Part shown: positions 38,601 to 46,854 of the stretch, in pieces
How positions within the stretch are numbered: the stretch's first letter is position 1
How the letters are laid out: each line of letters opens with the position of its first letter
NCBI GenBank assembly: GCA_947629315.1
Contig: CANRDB010000002.1
Coordinates: 44,104-108,103 of the forward strand
Direction: 5' to 3'
DNA: 64,000 nt
Origin: an uncultured Bacilli bacterium
Lineage (GTDB): Bacteria > Bacillota_I > Bacilli_A > RF39 > UBA660
Made by a program: the position numbers and the translations under genes
Notes under the pieces: generated by a model
What the model was told of the DNA's origin: nothing
The model's input: the letters and a program-made list of their open reading frames with translations, nothing else
The model's database searches: none

Positions 38601-38730
38601 GTGAACAGAATATGGAAATGAGTTAGTCATGATTAACAATCCAATAAAACAAAGAGAATAGAAATTGATGATAGTAATTTCTTGCTTGATGCGGTAAGAG
38701 ACGATATCATAATAGAAAGGAATATGTTAA

Positions 38731-39348
38731 ATGAATATCATAGGAAGTAAAACTATGGAAACGAAAAGATTAATTTTAAGAAGTTCTAAGATGGAAGAAC
38801 AAAAAAGATTATGGGAGATATTAATGCTTCCCGAGGTAAATAAATGGTATTTAACAAGTTCTAAAAAACATGCCAATGATCCTAGCCATTGGACTTGGGA
38901 AAATCAAGAAAAGTTTTATCAATCGAAAGTTCTTAAAGCAAACTATAATGATGTCTTTGTTTGGAGTATATTCTTAAAGCATGAATATACCGATAGTGGT
39001 TCTGAAGAAGTAGTGGGACAAGTATCTGCTCAAGAAAATGGTGAAGATATAACGATTCGTGATGTAGGTTGGTATATAGATCCCAATTATCAAGGAAAAG
39101 GATATGCAACCGAAGCAGCAAAAGCCATGATAGATTATATGTTTAAAGAAGTAGAGATAAATGGTATTTCTTCTGGTGCTGTAAAAGATAATGTAGCATC
39201 TTGTAGAATATTTGAAAAATTAGGCTTTCATAAAATTGGTGAAGTAGAAGAAGAATCCCCTTATACCTTTTATGATGGATTATTAACTTTTTCTAAATAT
39301 GAATTAACAAGGGAGGAATATGCTTATAATGAAAATAATCGAATATGA
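38731..39348 (+). CDS. GNAT acetyltransferase (RimJ/RimL/AAC(6')-like)
   Basis: METKRLILRS, VGWYIDPNYQGKGYATEAAKAMIDYMF, NVASCRIFEKLGF; start 38731 or internal ATG 38755. Confidence 0.85.
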   Translation: MNIIGSKTMETKRLILRSSKMEEQKRLWEILMLPEVNKWYLTSSKKHANDPSHWTWENQEKFYQSKVLKANYNDVFVWSIFLKHEYTDSGSEEVVGQVSAQENGEDITIRDVGWYIDPNYQGKGYATEAAKAMIDYMFKEVEINGISSGAVKDNVASCRIFEKLGFHKIGEVEEESPYTFYDGLLTFSKYELTREEYAYNENNRI

Positions 39349-39817
39349 AGATAAATATTTGGAAGATGTGAAAGATTTATTAGTTGAACTGGAAGAATAC
39401 ATTGTTTCAATCGATAAAGATAATTTAGATCAACTACATCCAGAATATAGAGATGAAATGGCAATTTTAGATTTAGAAGAAGTTAAAAATAATCATGGTA
39501 AGTGTTATGTAGCACTAGATAATCATAAAGCAGTAGGATTAATTATGGGATGTATTTTTCCATATGATGAATATGATTACCTAGATTATAAATGTCCAAA
39601 AATAGGAGAAATAACTGAATTAATCGTTTCAAAAAATGTAAGAGGGGAAGGTATAGGGAATATGCTTATGAACAAAATGGAAGAGTATTTTAAATCATTA
39701 GGTTGTGAATATATTTTAGTAGATGTATTTGCGTATAATGAAAATGCTATTAAATTTTATGATAGGCATGGATACCATACTAGAATGTATACCAATATAA
39801 AAAAGATAGGAGATTAA
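39320..39817 (+). CDS. GNAT acetyltransferase
   Basis: EITELIVSKNVRGEGIGNMLMNKMEEYFKSLGCEYILVDVFAYNENAIKFYDRHGY. Confidence 0.88.
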   Translation: MLIMKIIEYEDKYLEDVKDLLVELEEYIVSIDKDNLDQLHPEYRDEMAILDLEEVKNNHGKCYVALDNHKAVGLIMGCIFPYDEYDYLDYKCPKIGEITELIVSKNVRGEGIGNMLMNKMEEYFKSLGCEYILVDVFAYNENAIKFYDRHGYHTRMYTNIKKIGD

Positions 39818-39898
39818 AAAATAAAATATATCAAAATACTTGATTTTTATTAAAAAAGTAATAGAATAAATAATAAATTAATTTGTAGTACTTGTGGA

Positions 39899-39932
39899 GG
39901 AGGAGGGCCTTGTTTTATAGTCCTCTTTTTTG
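39899..39932 (+). terminator. Putative intrinsic terminator after the GNAT pair
   Basis: GAGGGC ... GTCCTC + T6. Confidence 0.5.
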
Positions 39933-40016
39933 TTTATAATGGAATATAACAAAAGTGTGGATTTTACCTAAAATAGAGTAATGTGTGTTATTGTTTGTAG
40001 AAAGGAAAGATTGTAT

Positions 40017-40085
40017 ATGTCATCAAGATGTCAAAATAATAAATTACTATCGAAAATAGAAAATAAATATGAGGGGTTTTTATGA
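40017..40085 (+). CDS. Putative 22-aa peptide MSSRCQNNKLLSKIENKYEGFL, ATGA-coupled to the GT2 gene
   Basis: AAAGGAAAG RBS; TTA TGA overlaps ATG of 40082 CDS. Confidence 0.35.
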   Translation: MSSRCQNNKLLSKIENKYEGFL

Positions 40086-40939
40086 AAAAGGTAAGTATCA
40101 TAATACCAGTATATAATGGAGAACAATACATTGATAAATGTTTAGATTCTATTTTTAAACAGACTAATGATAATTATGAAATCATTGCTATTGATGATAA
40201 CAGTAGTGATAATTCCTATAGAAAACTTGAAAATTATAAGGATAAGATAAAACTCTATCAAGTGTCTAAACATGATCCATGTGCAGTAAGAAATTTTGGT
40301 TTAACAAAATGCACAGGAGATTTCATTCTTTTTGTAGATATGGATGATATGATTGATGAAAAATTAATGGAAACTATTCATAAATATGATGATACAAACT
40401 ATGATATGCTTAGATTTCAAGCGGTCATGACTGATAGTAATAACGGTATTGTTGAAGAATTTATTACCAAGAACATAGGAATTTACAAGGGTATTGATTT
40501 TTTAAATTTATGTGCAGTTCATAATGAAATATATAGTCCTTCTTGGATGTACTGTTATCGTAGAAAGTTTTGGGTTGATAATAACTTTCAATTTGTAGAG
40601 GGAAGAACACAAGAAGATTTTGGTCTTACTTCTTACCAGTTGTATAAAGCTGTTAAAGTGATATCTATTCCGTTTATAGGATATTATTATTATCAATCAG
40701 AAAATAGTATTATGCGGAATACTAGCTATGAAAAAACTAAGAAGAAAGCTATAGATGTTTTATATCATGCAAATTCTCATTATGAAAAGTTTATTTCAGG
40801 TATTAGTAATCTTAATATAAGAAAAAATATGATTGATTATTTGATAAATGTTTTAGAGCATAAAAAAGAATCTTTAAAGGGCGAAGATCAAGAAGAGTAT
40901 GATAGTATGATAAAAATTAAAAAGAAAGAGTGGGTTTAA
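40082..40939 (+). CDS. Family 2 glycosyltransferase
   Basis: VSIIIPVYNGEQYIDKCLDSIFKQ, AIDDNSSDNS, FILFVDMDD. Confidence 0.9.
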   Translation: MKKVSIIIPVYNGEQYIDKCLDSIFKQTNDNYEIIAIDDNSSDNSYRKLENYKDKIKLYQVSKHDPCAVRNFGLTKCTGDFILFVDMDDMIDEKLMETIHKYDDTNYDMLRFQAVMTDSNNGIVEEFITKNIGIYKGIDFLNLCAVHNEIYSPSWMYCYRRKFWVDNNFQFVEGRTQEDFGLTSYQLYKAVKVISIPFIGYYYYQSENSIMRNTSYEKTKKKAIDVLYHANSHYEKFISGISNLNIRKNMIDYLINVLEHKKESLKGEDQEEYDSMIKIKKKEWV

Positions 40940-40940
40940 A

Positions 40941-42614
40941 GTGAATGTTAGATATTTTTTAGAGAATTATTATGATAAGGCTATTGAACTTAAAAATAGG
41001 TTTAGAATAACGGAAGATAAAAATTGGAATGCTATTACGGTACTAGGAGAAATGAACACACAGTTAGGACATTTCTGTTTACTTATGTCAGAACATAAAG
41101 AATATAAAGAGGTGGGTAGAAATATCCACGATATTGGAGATGAACTATCTGATATAGTTCTTCAGATAATAGCACTTGCTTGGAAGTCAAAAATAAATTT
41201 AAAAAATTATGAGTATAATTATAAAAAAGTAGAGTTCTCATCTATTAGTGATGCTTTATTATCGTTTAATGTAGTATATGGACAAGTATCAGAAATACTA
41301 CTTGAAAAATATAATTATAGACATTATAAGATTAGATATGGATTTTCTAAAGTGAATGATTTTATATTATATAAACTTGCGAATATGTTAGAAATTATAT
41401 TTAATATTGCGGATGTTCTAAATGTAGATATGTTTTATGAATTTGATTTAATGCTTAAGGATGCTAATGAATTTTTAAATAGATTTGCTGAAAGAACAGA
41501 AGCTAAATTATATCCCATTGTAGATATTCATGCCACATGGATGGTACTTAATCCTATACAAGGATGTCCTAAACAATGCAAATATTGCTTTTTAAGAGAA
41601 AGAAGACTTAATTTAGTACAACCTAAAGTATTAACATCACCTGAAAATGCAGTTAAAATGCTATTAACAAGCAAATTCTATATAAAAGATATTCCACTAT
41701 GTTTATTATCGCAAACAGACGGTTTTTCTACGCCAGATAATATAGAATATTTAAAACAACTAGTAACCTTATTAATGGAAAAGAATATTCAAAATCCAAT
41801 CATATTCATCACGAAATGTAAGATACCAGAAGACTTTATTAAATTTATAGATATTTATGAAAAACAGGGCAAGAAATTTATATTTTTTCTAAGTTATTCA
41901 GGTCTTGATAAAAATGTAGAAATTGGAGTAAATAGAAAAGATATAGAAGATAACTTTATTACATTACATAAATATAATAAGTCTATTGTTCATTATTGGA
42001 GACCATTTATACCAGTAAATAGCAAAAAAGAAGATATCGATAGAATCTATAACTTCGTTAAGAAATATGCTGTTGCATCTGTAGCTATTGGTCTTAAAAT
42101 AACAGATGAAATCATAGATCATATTGAATGGAACAATTTAAGAGAACATAGAACGGAAGCTTTAAAAGCAGATAATGTTTGGGATAAAAATGCATATGAT
42201 TATGTATGGAATAAACTGAAAGATAAAAGTGATTATCCAGTATATCAGACAACCTCTTGTGCTTTAGCAGTCGCTTTATCTAAACCAGATAGAAAGTTCT
42301 TTTATAATAGTGATATTTGTCAATGTAATAAATGTCCTAATTATCAAAGAGCTCTTTGTAAAAAGAAGAATGATAATCTAAAGATGGTTACAAAAGATGA
42401 AGTACAAAAAACGATTAAGAAATTAGGAAGAACCATCAAAAAAGAAGATATTGAATTGAAAGACAATATCATAGTACTTAAAAATATAGTATTATCTTTA
42501 AATGAAATATCTTATATCACGGAAACTTTAAAACATAGAGTATTTGTTATGAAAAAAGATGATGATTATTATTGGAATACATCAATTAATAATAGTAGTA
42601 TTCTAAAGGTATAG
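40941..42614 (+). CDS. Radical SAM protein with N-terminal MazG-like segment
   Basis: CPKQCKYC (CxxxCxxC) plus C-terminal CQCNKCPNYQRALC cysteines; N-terminal LGEMNTQLGHFCLLM...IGDELSDIVLQIIALAW resembles MazG-type helices. Confidence 0.8.
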   Translation: MNVRYFLENYYDKAIELKNRFRITEDKNWNAITVLGEMNTQLGHFCLLMSEHKEYKEVGRNIHDIGDELSDIVLQIIALAWKSKINLKNYEYNYKKVEFSSISDALLSFNVVYGQVSEILLEKYNYRHYKIRYGFSKVNDFILYKLANMLEIIFNIADVLNVDMFYEFDLMLKDANEFLNRFAERTEAKLYPIVDIHATWMVLNPIQGCPKQCKYCFLRERRLNLVQPKVLTSPENAVKMLLTSKFYIKDIPLCLLSQTDGFSTPDNIEYLKQLVTLLMEKNIQNPIIFITKCKIPEDFIKFIDIYEKQGKKFIFFLSYSGLDKNVEIGVNRKDIEDNFITLHKYNKSIVHYWRPFIPVNSKKEDIDRIYNFVKKYAVASVAIGLKITDEIIDHIEWNNLREHRTEALKADNVWDKNAYDYVWNKLKDKSDYPVYQTTSCALAVALSKPDRKFFYNSDICQCNKCPNYQRALCKKKNDNLKMVTKDEVQKTIKKLGRTIKKEDIELKDNIIVLKNIVLSLNEISYITETLKHRVFVMKKDDDYYWNTSINNSSILKV

Positions 42615-42623
42615 GGTAGTGTT

Positions 42624-43331
42624 ATGAAATGTGTGATATTTGCTGGTGGAAGAGGGAGTAGAATTAGGACAGATGAAGATTTTACTCCAAAACCATTAGT
42701 AAAAATAGGAGATATGCCTATTATATGGCATGTTATGAAGATTTATTCTTATTATGGAATTAAAGATTTTATTATATGTTTAGGTTATAGAATTGATTTA
42801 TTTAAGGAGTTCTTTCGTACGGTGAATGAAGATTGGAATATCAAACTAATAGATACCGGTCTTCATACATGTACGGGTGGAAGATTAAAGAAAATAGAAA
42901 AATATATTGATGAAGATGAATTTGCACTTACGTATGCAGATGCTGTATCAGATATAGATATCGGGGATTTGATTGAGTTTCATAAGAAGCATAAGAAATT
43001 ACTTACTTTATCTGTGTTTAAATCTAAAGAAAGATTTGGCATATTTGAAATTAAAAACAATAAAATTAAAAATTTTAGAGAAAAAGAACTAAGAGAATGC
43101 GAATGGATTAATGGCGGATATATGATAGTGAATAAGAAAATATTTAACTATTTAAATAAAGATTCCGGTCCATTTGAAAGTGTCCTTATTCAGAGACTTA
43201 TGGAAACAAACGATGTTATAGCATATCAATATGATGGGTTCTGGCAGTGTATGGACTATAGAGATGAACAAAGATTGTTAAATAACTTAATAAAAAATAA
43301 AAAAGATGTATGGAGAAAATGGAATGAATAA
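42624..43331 (+). CDS. Sugar-phosphate nucleotidyltransferase, glucose-1-phosphate cytidylyltransferase (RfbF)-like
   Basis: CVIFAGGRGSRIRTDEDFTPKPLVKIGDMPIIWHVMKIYSYYGIKDFIICLGY, DTGLHTCTGGRLKKI, LTYADAVSDIDI. Confidence 0.8.
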   Translation: MKCVIFAGGRGSRIRTDEDFTPKPLVKIGDMPIIWHVMKIYSYYGIKDFIICLGYRIDLFKEFFRTVNEDWNIKLIDTGLHTCTGGRLKKIEKYIDEDEFALTYADAVSDIDIGDLIEFHKKHKKLLTLSVFKSKERFGIFEIKNNKIKNFREKELRECEWINGGYMIVNKKIFNYLNKDSGPFESVLIQRLMETNDVIAYQYDGFWQCMDYRDEQRLLNNLIKNKKDVWRKWNE

Positions 43332-43749
43332 GATAGTAATAGGTACAAAAGATCATAATATTCAATATGCTTTTCGAGAGACTTGCTTTGGAATAGTAGA
43401 AAAAAATAATGAATTTTATATCACTCTTAAAGATAACGATTATTCTTTAATAGGCGGTGGGATGGAAAACAATGAATCTCATTTAGAATGTTTAAAAAGG
43501 GAGTTTATGGAAGAAGCTGGTTTAAGGATTAAAAGTATAAAAGAATTGTGCACAATCGATTGCTACTGGCATACTAGGAGTGATGTGGATATGAATTCTT
43601 TAAGTAATATTTATATAGTAGAAGTATTTGATGAAGAATACAAACCATTGGAGAAAAATTCTGCCCTAGTAAAATGTACTAAAGAAGAATTGTTCCATCA
43701 TATTGTATTGCCATATCAAAAAGAAGCATTAAAAGAATATTTTAAATAA
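43324..43749 (+). CDS. NUDIX hydrolase
   Basis: Nudix box GGGMENNESHLECLKREFMEEAG. Confidence 0.85.
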   Translation: MNKIVIGTKDHNIQYAFRETCFGIVEKNNEFYITLKDNDYSLIGGGMENNESHLECLKREFMEEAGLRIKSIKELCTIDCYWHTRSDVDMNSLSNIYIVEVFDEEYKPLEKNSALVKCTKEELFHHIVLPYQKEALKEYFK

Positions 43750-43758
43750 GGATGATTA

Positions 43759-44754
43759 ATGATGTATAGGTTATTCACACAAACATTTGATTCTAAATTT
43801 GATGATGTATTTAAAAGAGTAATAGAGAAACATTATAGAATTGATTTATTGAAATATGGATTTAATAAATATTCATTGATAGATGAACAGGTATTTATCA
43901 TATCTAATATCATTAAAAAGATAAGTGATTTAATCATCCTTATCCCCGATATAGAAATCAATCAATATATTGTTTTATTAAAAAAAATTATAAATGATTC
44001 TAATGACATATCAGATTTATATTATAAAATGGATGATTATTTAATAGAACGGTTGATAGAGAATTATCATTCGAAAGATAGAATAATATCATATATAACA
44101 GATAGATATATAGATAATGGATATTGTTATCATGGGTTTAATTCTTCTTTTGAAGAGAGTATATTATCTAAAGGATTAAACGGTGATAGTGAAGTATCTC
44201 ATAAATTAAAAAATATGAATAATATATTAGAAAACTATGGAATAGTAAATGCTATGACTTATAATTGGTCATATAAAGATAATAAATCGGTATTTACAAC
44301 AGATAACTTTGGAGCAGCCTATTATTATTCTTTATTATCCCCAGTATTACTATCTAGATTTGTATCCAACGGATTATATACTTATCAAAAAGGATATGAT
44401 AATTTAGCGTTTTATATAAGAGATAGTAATGGAATACTCGATAATGTTTCTAAAATAATGGATGAATATCATTTTAGTAACGAAGATAGAATGACTATTA
44501 TTAGTACCGTTAAAGAATTCATAGAAGTATTATTCCAAGATAAAGATAATTTATCTATTGCATTCATTCAAAAAAAAAGTATTCATAGAGATGTACCTAT
44601 TAATACGTGTAATTTAAATATTAGAGATAGCATCGTTACGATGCTAAAACCTAGGTATGAACTCGATAGACATGAAAACGCTATCTTTCATAAAGATATG
44701 TTTAGAATAGCTAAAGTAAAAAACTATACTAGATTACTTAAAAATTTTAGATAA
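43759..44754 (+). CDS. Hypothetical protein; possible ADP-ribosyltransferase-like fold
   Basis: YCYHGFNSSFEESILSKGL ... SVFTTDNFGAAYYYSLL resembles ART/KptA-type beta-strand motifs; no homology search available. Confidence 0.5.
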   Translation: MMYRLFTQTFDSKFDDVFKRVIEKHYRIDLLKYGFNKYSLIDEQVFIISNIIKKISDLIILIPDIEINQYIVLLKKIINDSNDISDLYYKMDDYLIERLIENYHSKDRIISYITDRYIDNGYCYHGFNSSFEESILSKGLNGDSEVSHKLKNMNNILENYGIVNAMTYNWSYKDNKSVFTTDNFGAAYYYSLLSPVLLSRFVSNGLYTYQKGYDNLAFYIRDSNGILDNVSKIMDEYHFSNEDRMTIISTVKEFIEVLFQDKDNLSIAFIQKKSIHRDVPINTCNLNIRDSIVTMLKPRYELDRHENAIFHKDMFRIAKVKNYTRLLKNFR

Positions 44755-45213
44755 GACTTGTTCACGGTTATTTTCTCCAGTATTGATAGCCAAAACATCC
44801 ATATAGGAAGAAATATAGTCTAATCGTCTTTCAAATTCATCCATCAGTTTTTGATATAGATGAAAGATAACTTCTCTATCTTGAATATCATCTTTTCTTC
44901 TTTTTAAAAGGATATCTTTAGAAGCGTATAAGTATATAATTCTAGTTTTATATTCTGAATATAGTTTGATAAGATTATCAAATTCTTCTTCTGATAATTT
45001 AGTAGTGTTGGCTAGTATTTTTCCATAGACCATTTCACTTATAAATGACCGATCACTGACTGAATGATTATGGGAAGATCTGATAACATTAACATATTTA
45101 TGGTAATGTGATTCATGATGAAAATCCTGTTTAACAAGGATGTAGTTCTTTTTTAATAAATCATTAACAAGTGTAGTTTTACCAGTACCGTCGAGTCCTT
45201 CAATAATAATCAT
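44734..45213 (-). CDS. Thymidylate-kinase-like P-loop nucleotide kinase
   Basis: MIIIEGLDGTGKTTLVNDLL, SVSDRSFISEMVYG; RBS AAGGAGTG before ATG 45213. Confidence 0.75.
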   Translation of the reverse strand: MIIIEGLDGTGKTTLVNDLLKKNYILVKQDFHHESHYHKYVNVIRSSHNHSVSDRSFISEMVYGKILANTTKLSEEEFDNLIKLYSEYKTRIIYLYASKDILLKRRKDDIQDREVIFHLYQKLMDEFERRLDYISSYMDVLAINTGENNREQVLSKIFK

Positions 45214-45284
45214 ATTAACACTCCTTTTTTCTTGATGTATATCATAACATTTATTTATAAATAATTTCAATAGAGGTGAAGAAC

Positions 45285-46088
45285 ATGAATAAGAAAATAG
45301 CTTTTGTAACAGATGTACATGCTAATTTAGAAGCATTAAAAGCTGTTTTATTAGATCTGAAAGATAAGAATATAGATTTTATCTATTGTTTAGGAGATTT
45401 AATAGGATTAGGATATGCTCCCAGTGAAACAGTAGACTTTGCTATGAATCATAATATCATAAATATACAAGGGAATGCTGAAGCATATGTCATTATGGGA
45501 GCAGATATGTTCCCTTATTTGAAACGGAATAATATTGAAAGATATCATAATGCTGTATGGACTAAAGAACAATTAAAAAGTAAAGAATTCGATTATATAA
45601 ATAATAGTCCTATATCTATCGAATTAGATATACATAATAAAAAGATAGGACTTTGTCACTTCCCATTAGATGTTAGATATGACTTTATAGGGGGATGGAA
45701 ATATGATGGTAAAAATCCACAAGAATTTTTAAAAAGAAATACTTTAGAAGATTTTGAACGATATAAACCAGAACTATCAGAAAACGTAAAAATAGCAGAT
45801 AAGAATCCATTACTATTTGGGAAAAGAATACTGGATTTTGATAGAGTGATATATGGTCATTATCATTTTGAAAGAGAACATACTCTTGGGAATACTTTAT
45901 TAAACTCCTTAAATGGTACAGGAGTAGCTATTATAGATAAAGCGGTATATTATATATTAGAGAATGGTGAGAGACTAATCAAATATGAGATACCATATGA
46001 TTATGAAAAAGTTTTTAAGGAAGTAGAGGAAAAAGATTTTCCTAATAAAGATACATTTAAGAAAGTAATAAGTTGGAGGAAATTATGA
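45285..46088 (+). CDS. Calcineurin-like metallophosphoesterase
   Basis: IAFVTDVHANLEALKAVL, IYCLGDLIGLGYAPSETVDF, NIQGNAE, VIYGHYHFERE. Confidence 0.88.
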   Translation: MNKKIAFVTDVHANLEALKAVLLDLKDKNIDFIYCLGDLIGLGYAPSETVDFAMNHNIINIQGNAEAYVIMGADMFPYLKRNNIERYHNAVWTKEQLKSKEFDYINNSPISIELDIHNKKIGLCHFPLDVRYDFIGGWKYDGKNPQEFLKRNTLEDFERYKPELSENVKIADKNPLLFGKRILDFDRVIYGHYHFEREHTLGNTLLNSLNGTGVAIIDKAVYYILENGERLIKYEIPYDYEKVFKEVEEKDFPNKDTFKKVISWRKL

Positions 46089-46831
46089 TAGAAGAGTTAG
46101 TAGAAATAGCTAAGAACGATAAAAGAGTAAATATAGATTTTAATATTCATAACAAGATACATTTATTTCGTGCCATAGAACCTAAAAATAAAAAAATAAT
46201 AATCTATATACATGGATTAGGTGGTAATAAAAATTGGATTGCTAGATTCTATAAAGATTTATTAGATAACGGATATAACTGTTATAGTCTTGATTTAATT
46301 TCACATGGAGAAGATGGAAATGATTTTAAAAAGTTTAATTTAACGAATTGTATTTCATATGTAAAAGATACTATTGATTATATTAAGGATAATCATAAGG
46401 ATAGCGAAATATATTTATTTGGCTCTAGCTATGGAGGATTTGTAATACTGAATTCTTACCAGAAAATAAAGAGCGATGTAGATAAAATATATTTAATGTG
46501 TCCAGCTATTAATTTTTGTGAGATTATGGAAAGAAAAGTAGGGAAACTTAATAGGGAATACTTTGATAATCATAAGTATCTACCTTTATATAATGATATC
46601 AAAATATATAAGAAAGCTTACTTAGAATTCAAAAAGGGTGATGAATATGTTAAAAGTGAAAAGTTTGATAATATATTCATTATTCAAGGCGATATGGATA
46701 AGACTGTGAATGTAGATCATATCATTCAGTTCTGTGATGAAAATAAACTGGATTACAAAATAATTCACGAAGGAAAACATGAACTATATGGTTTTGATAA
46801 AGAGATAGTAGATTTGATAATAAACAATTGA
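46085..46831 (+). CDS. Alpha/beta hydrolase
   Basis: IIIYIHGLGGNKNWIARF, LDLISHGED, LFGSSYGGFVIL, GDMDKTVNVDH. Confidence 0.85.
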   Translation: MIEELVEIAKNDKRVNIDFNIHNKIHLFRAIEPKNKKIIIYIHGLGGNKNWIARFYKDLLDNGYNCYSLDLISHGEDGNDFKKFNLTNCISYVKDTIDYIKDNHKDSEIYLFGSSYGGFVILNSYQKIKSDVDKIYLMCPAINFCEIMERKVGKLNREYFDNHKYLPLYNDIKIYKKAYLEFKKGDEYVKSEKFDNIFIIQGDMDKTVNVDHIIQFCDENKLDYKIIHEGKHELYGFDKEIVDLIINN

Positions 46832-46854
46832 AAGTATCTCTTAGGGGGGGAATA

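Noticed and set aside
38731-39817. Assigning specific aminoglycoside- or streptothricin-resistance names to the GNAT genes
   Set aside because: GNAT substrate specificity cannot be read from motifs alone
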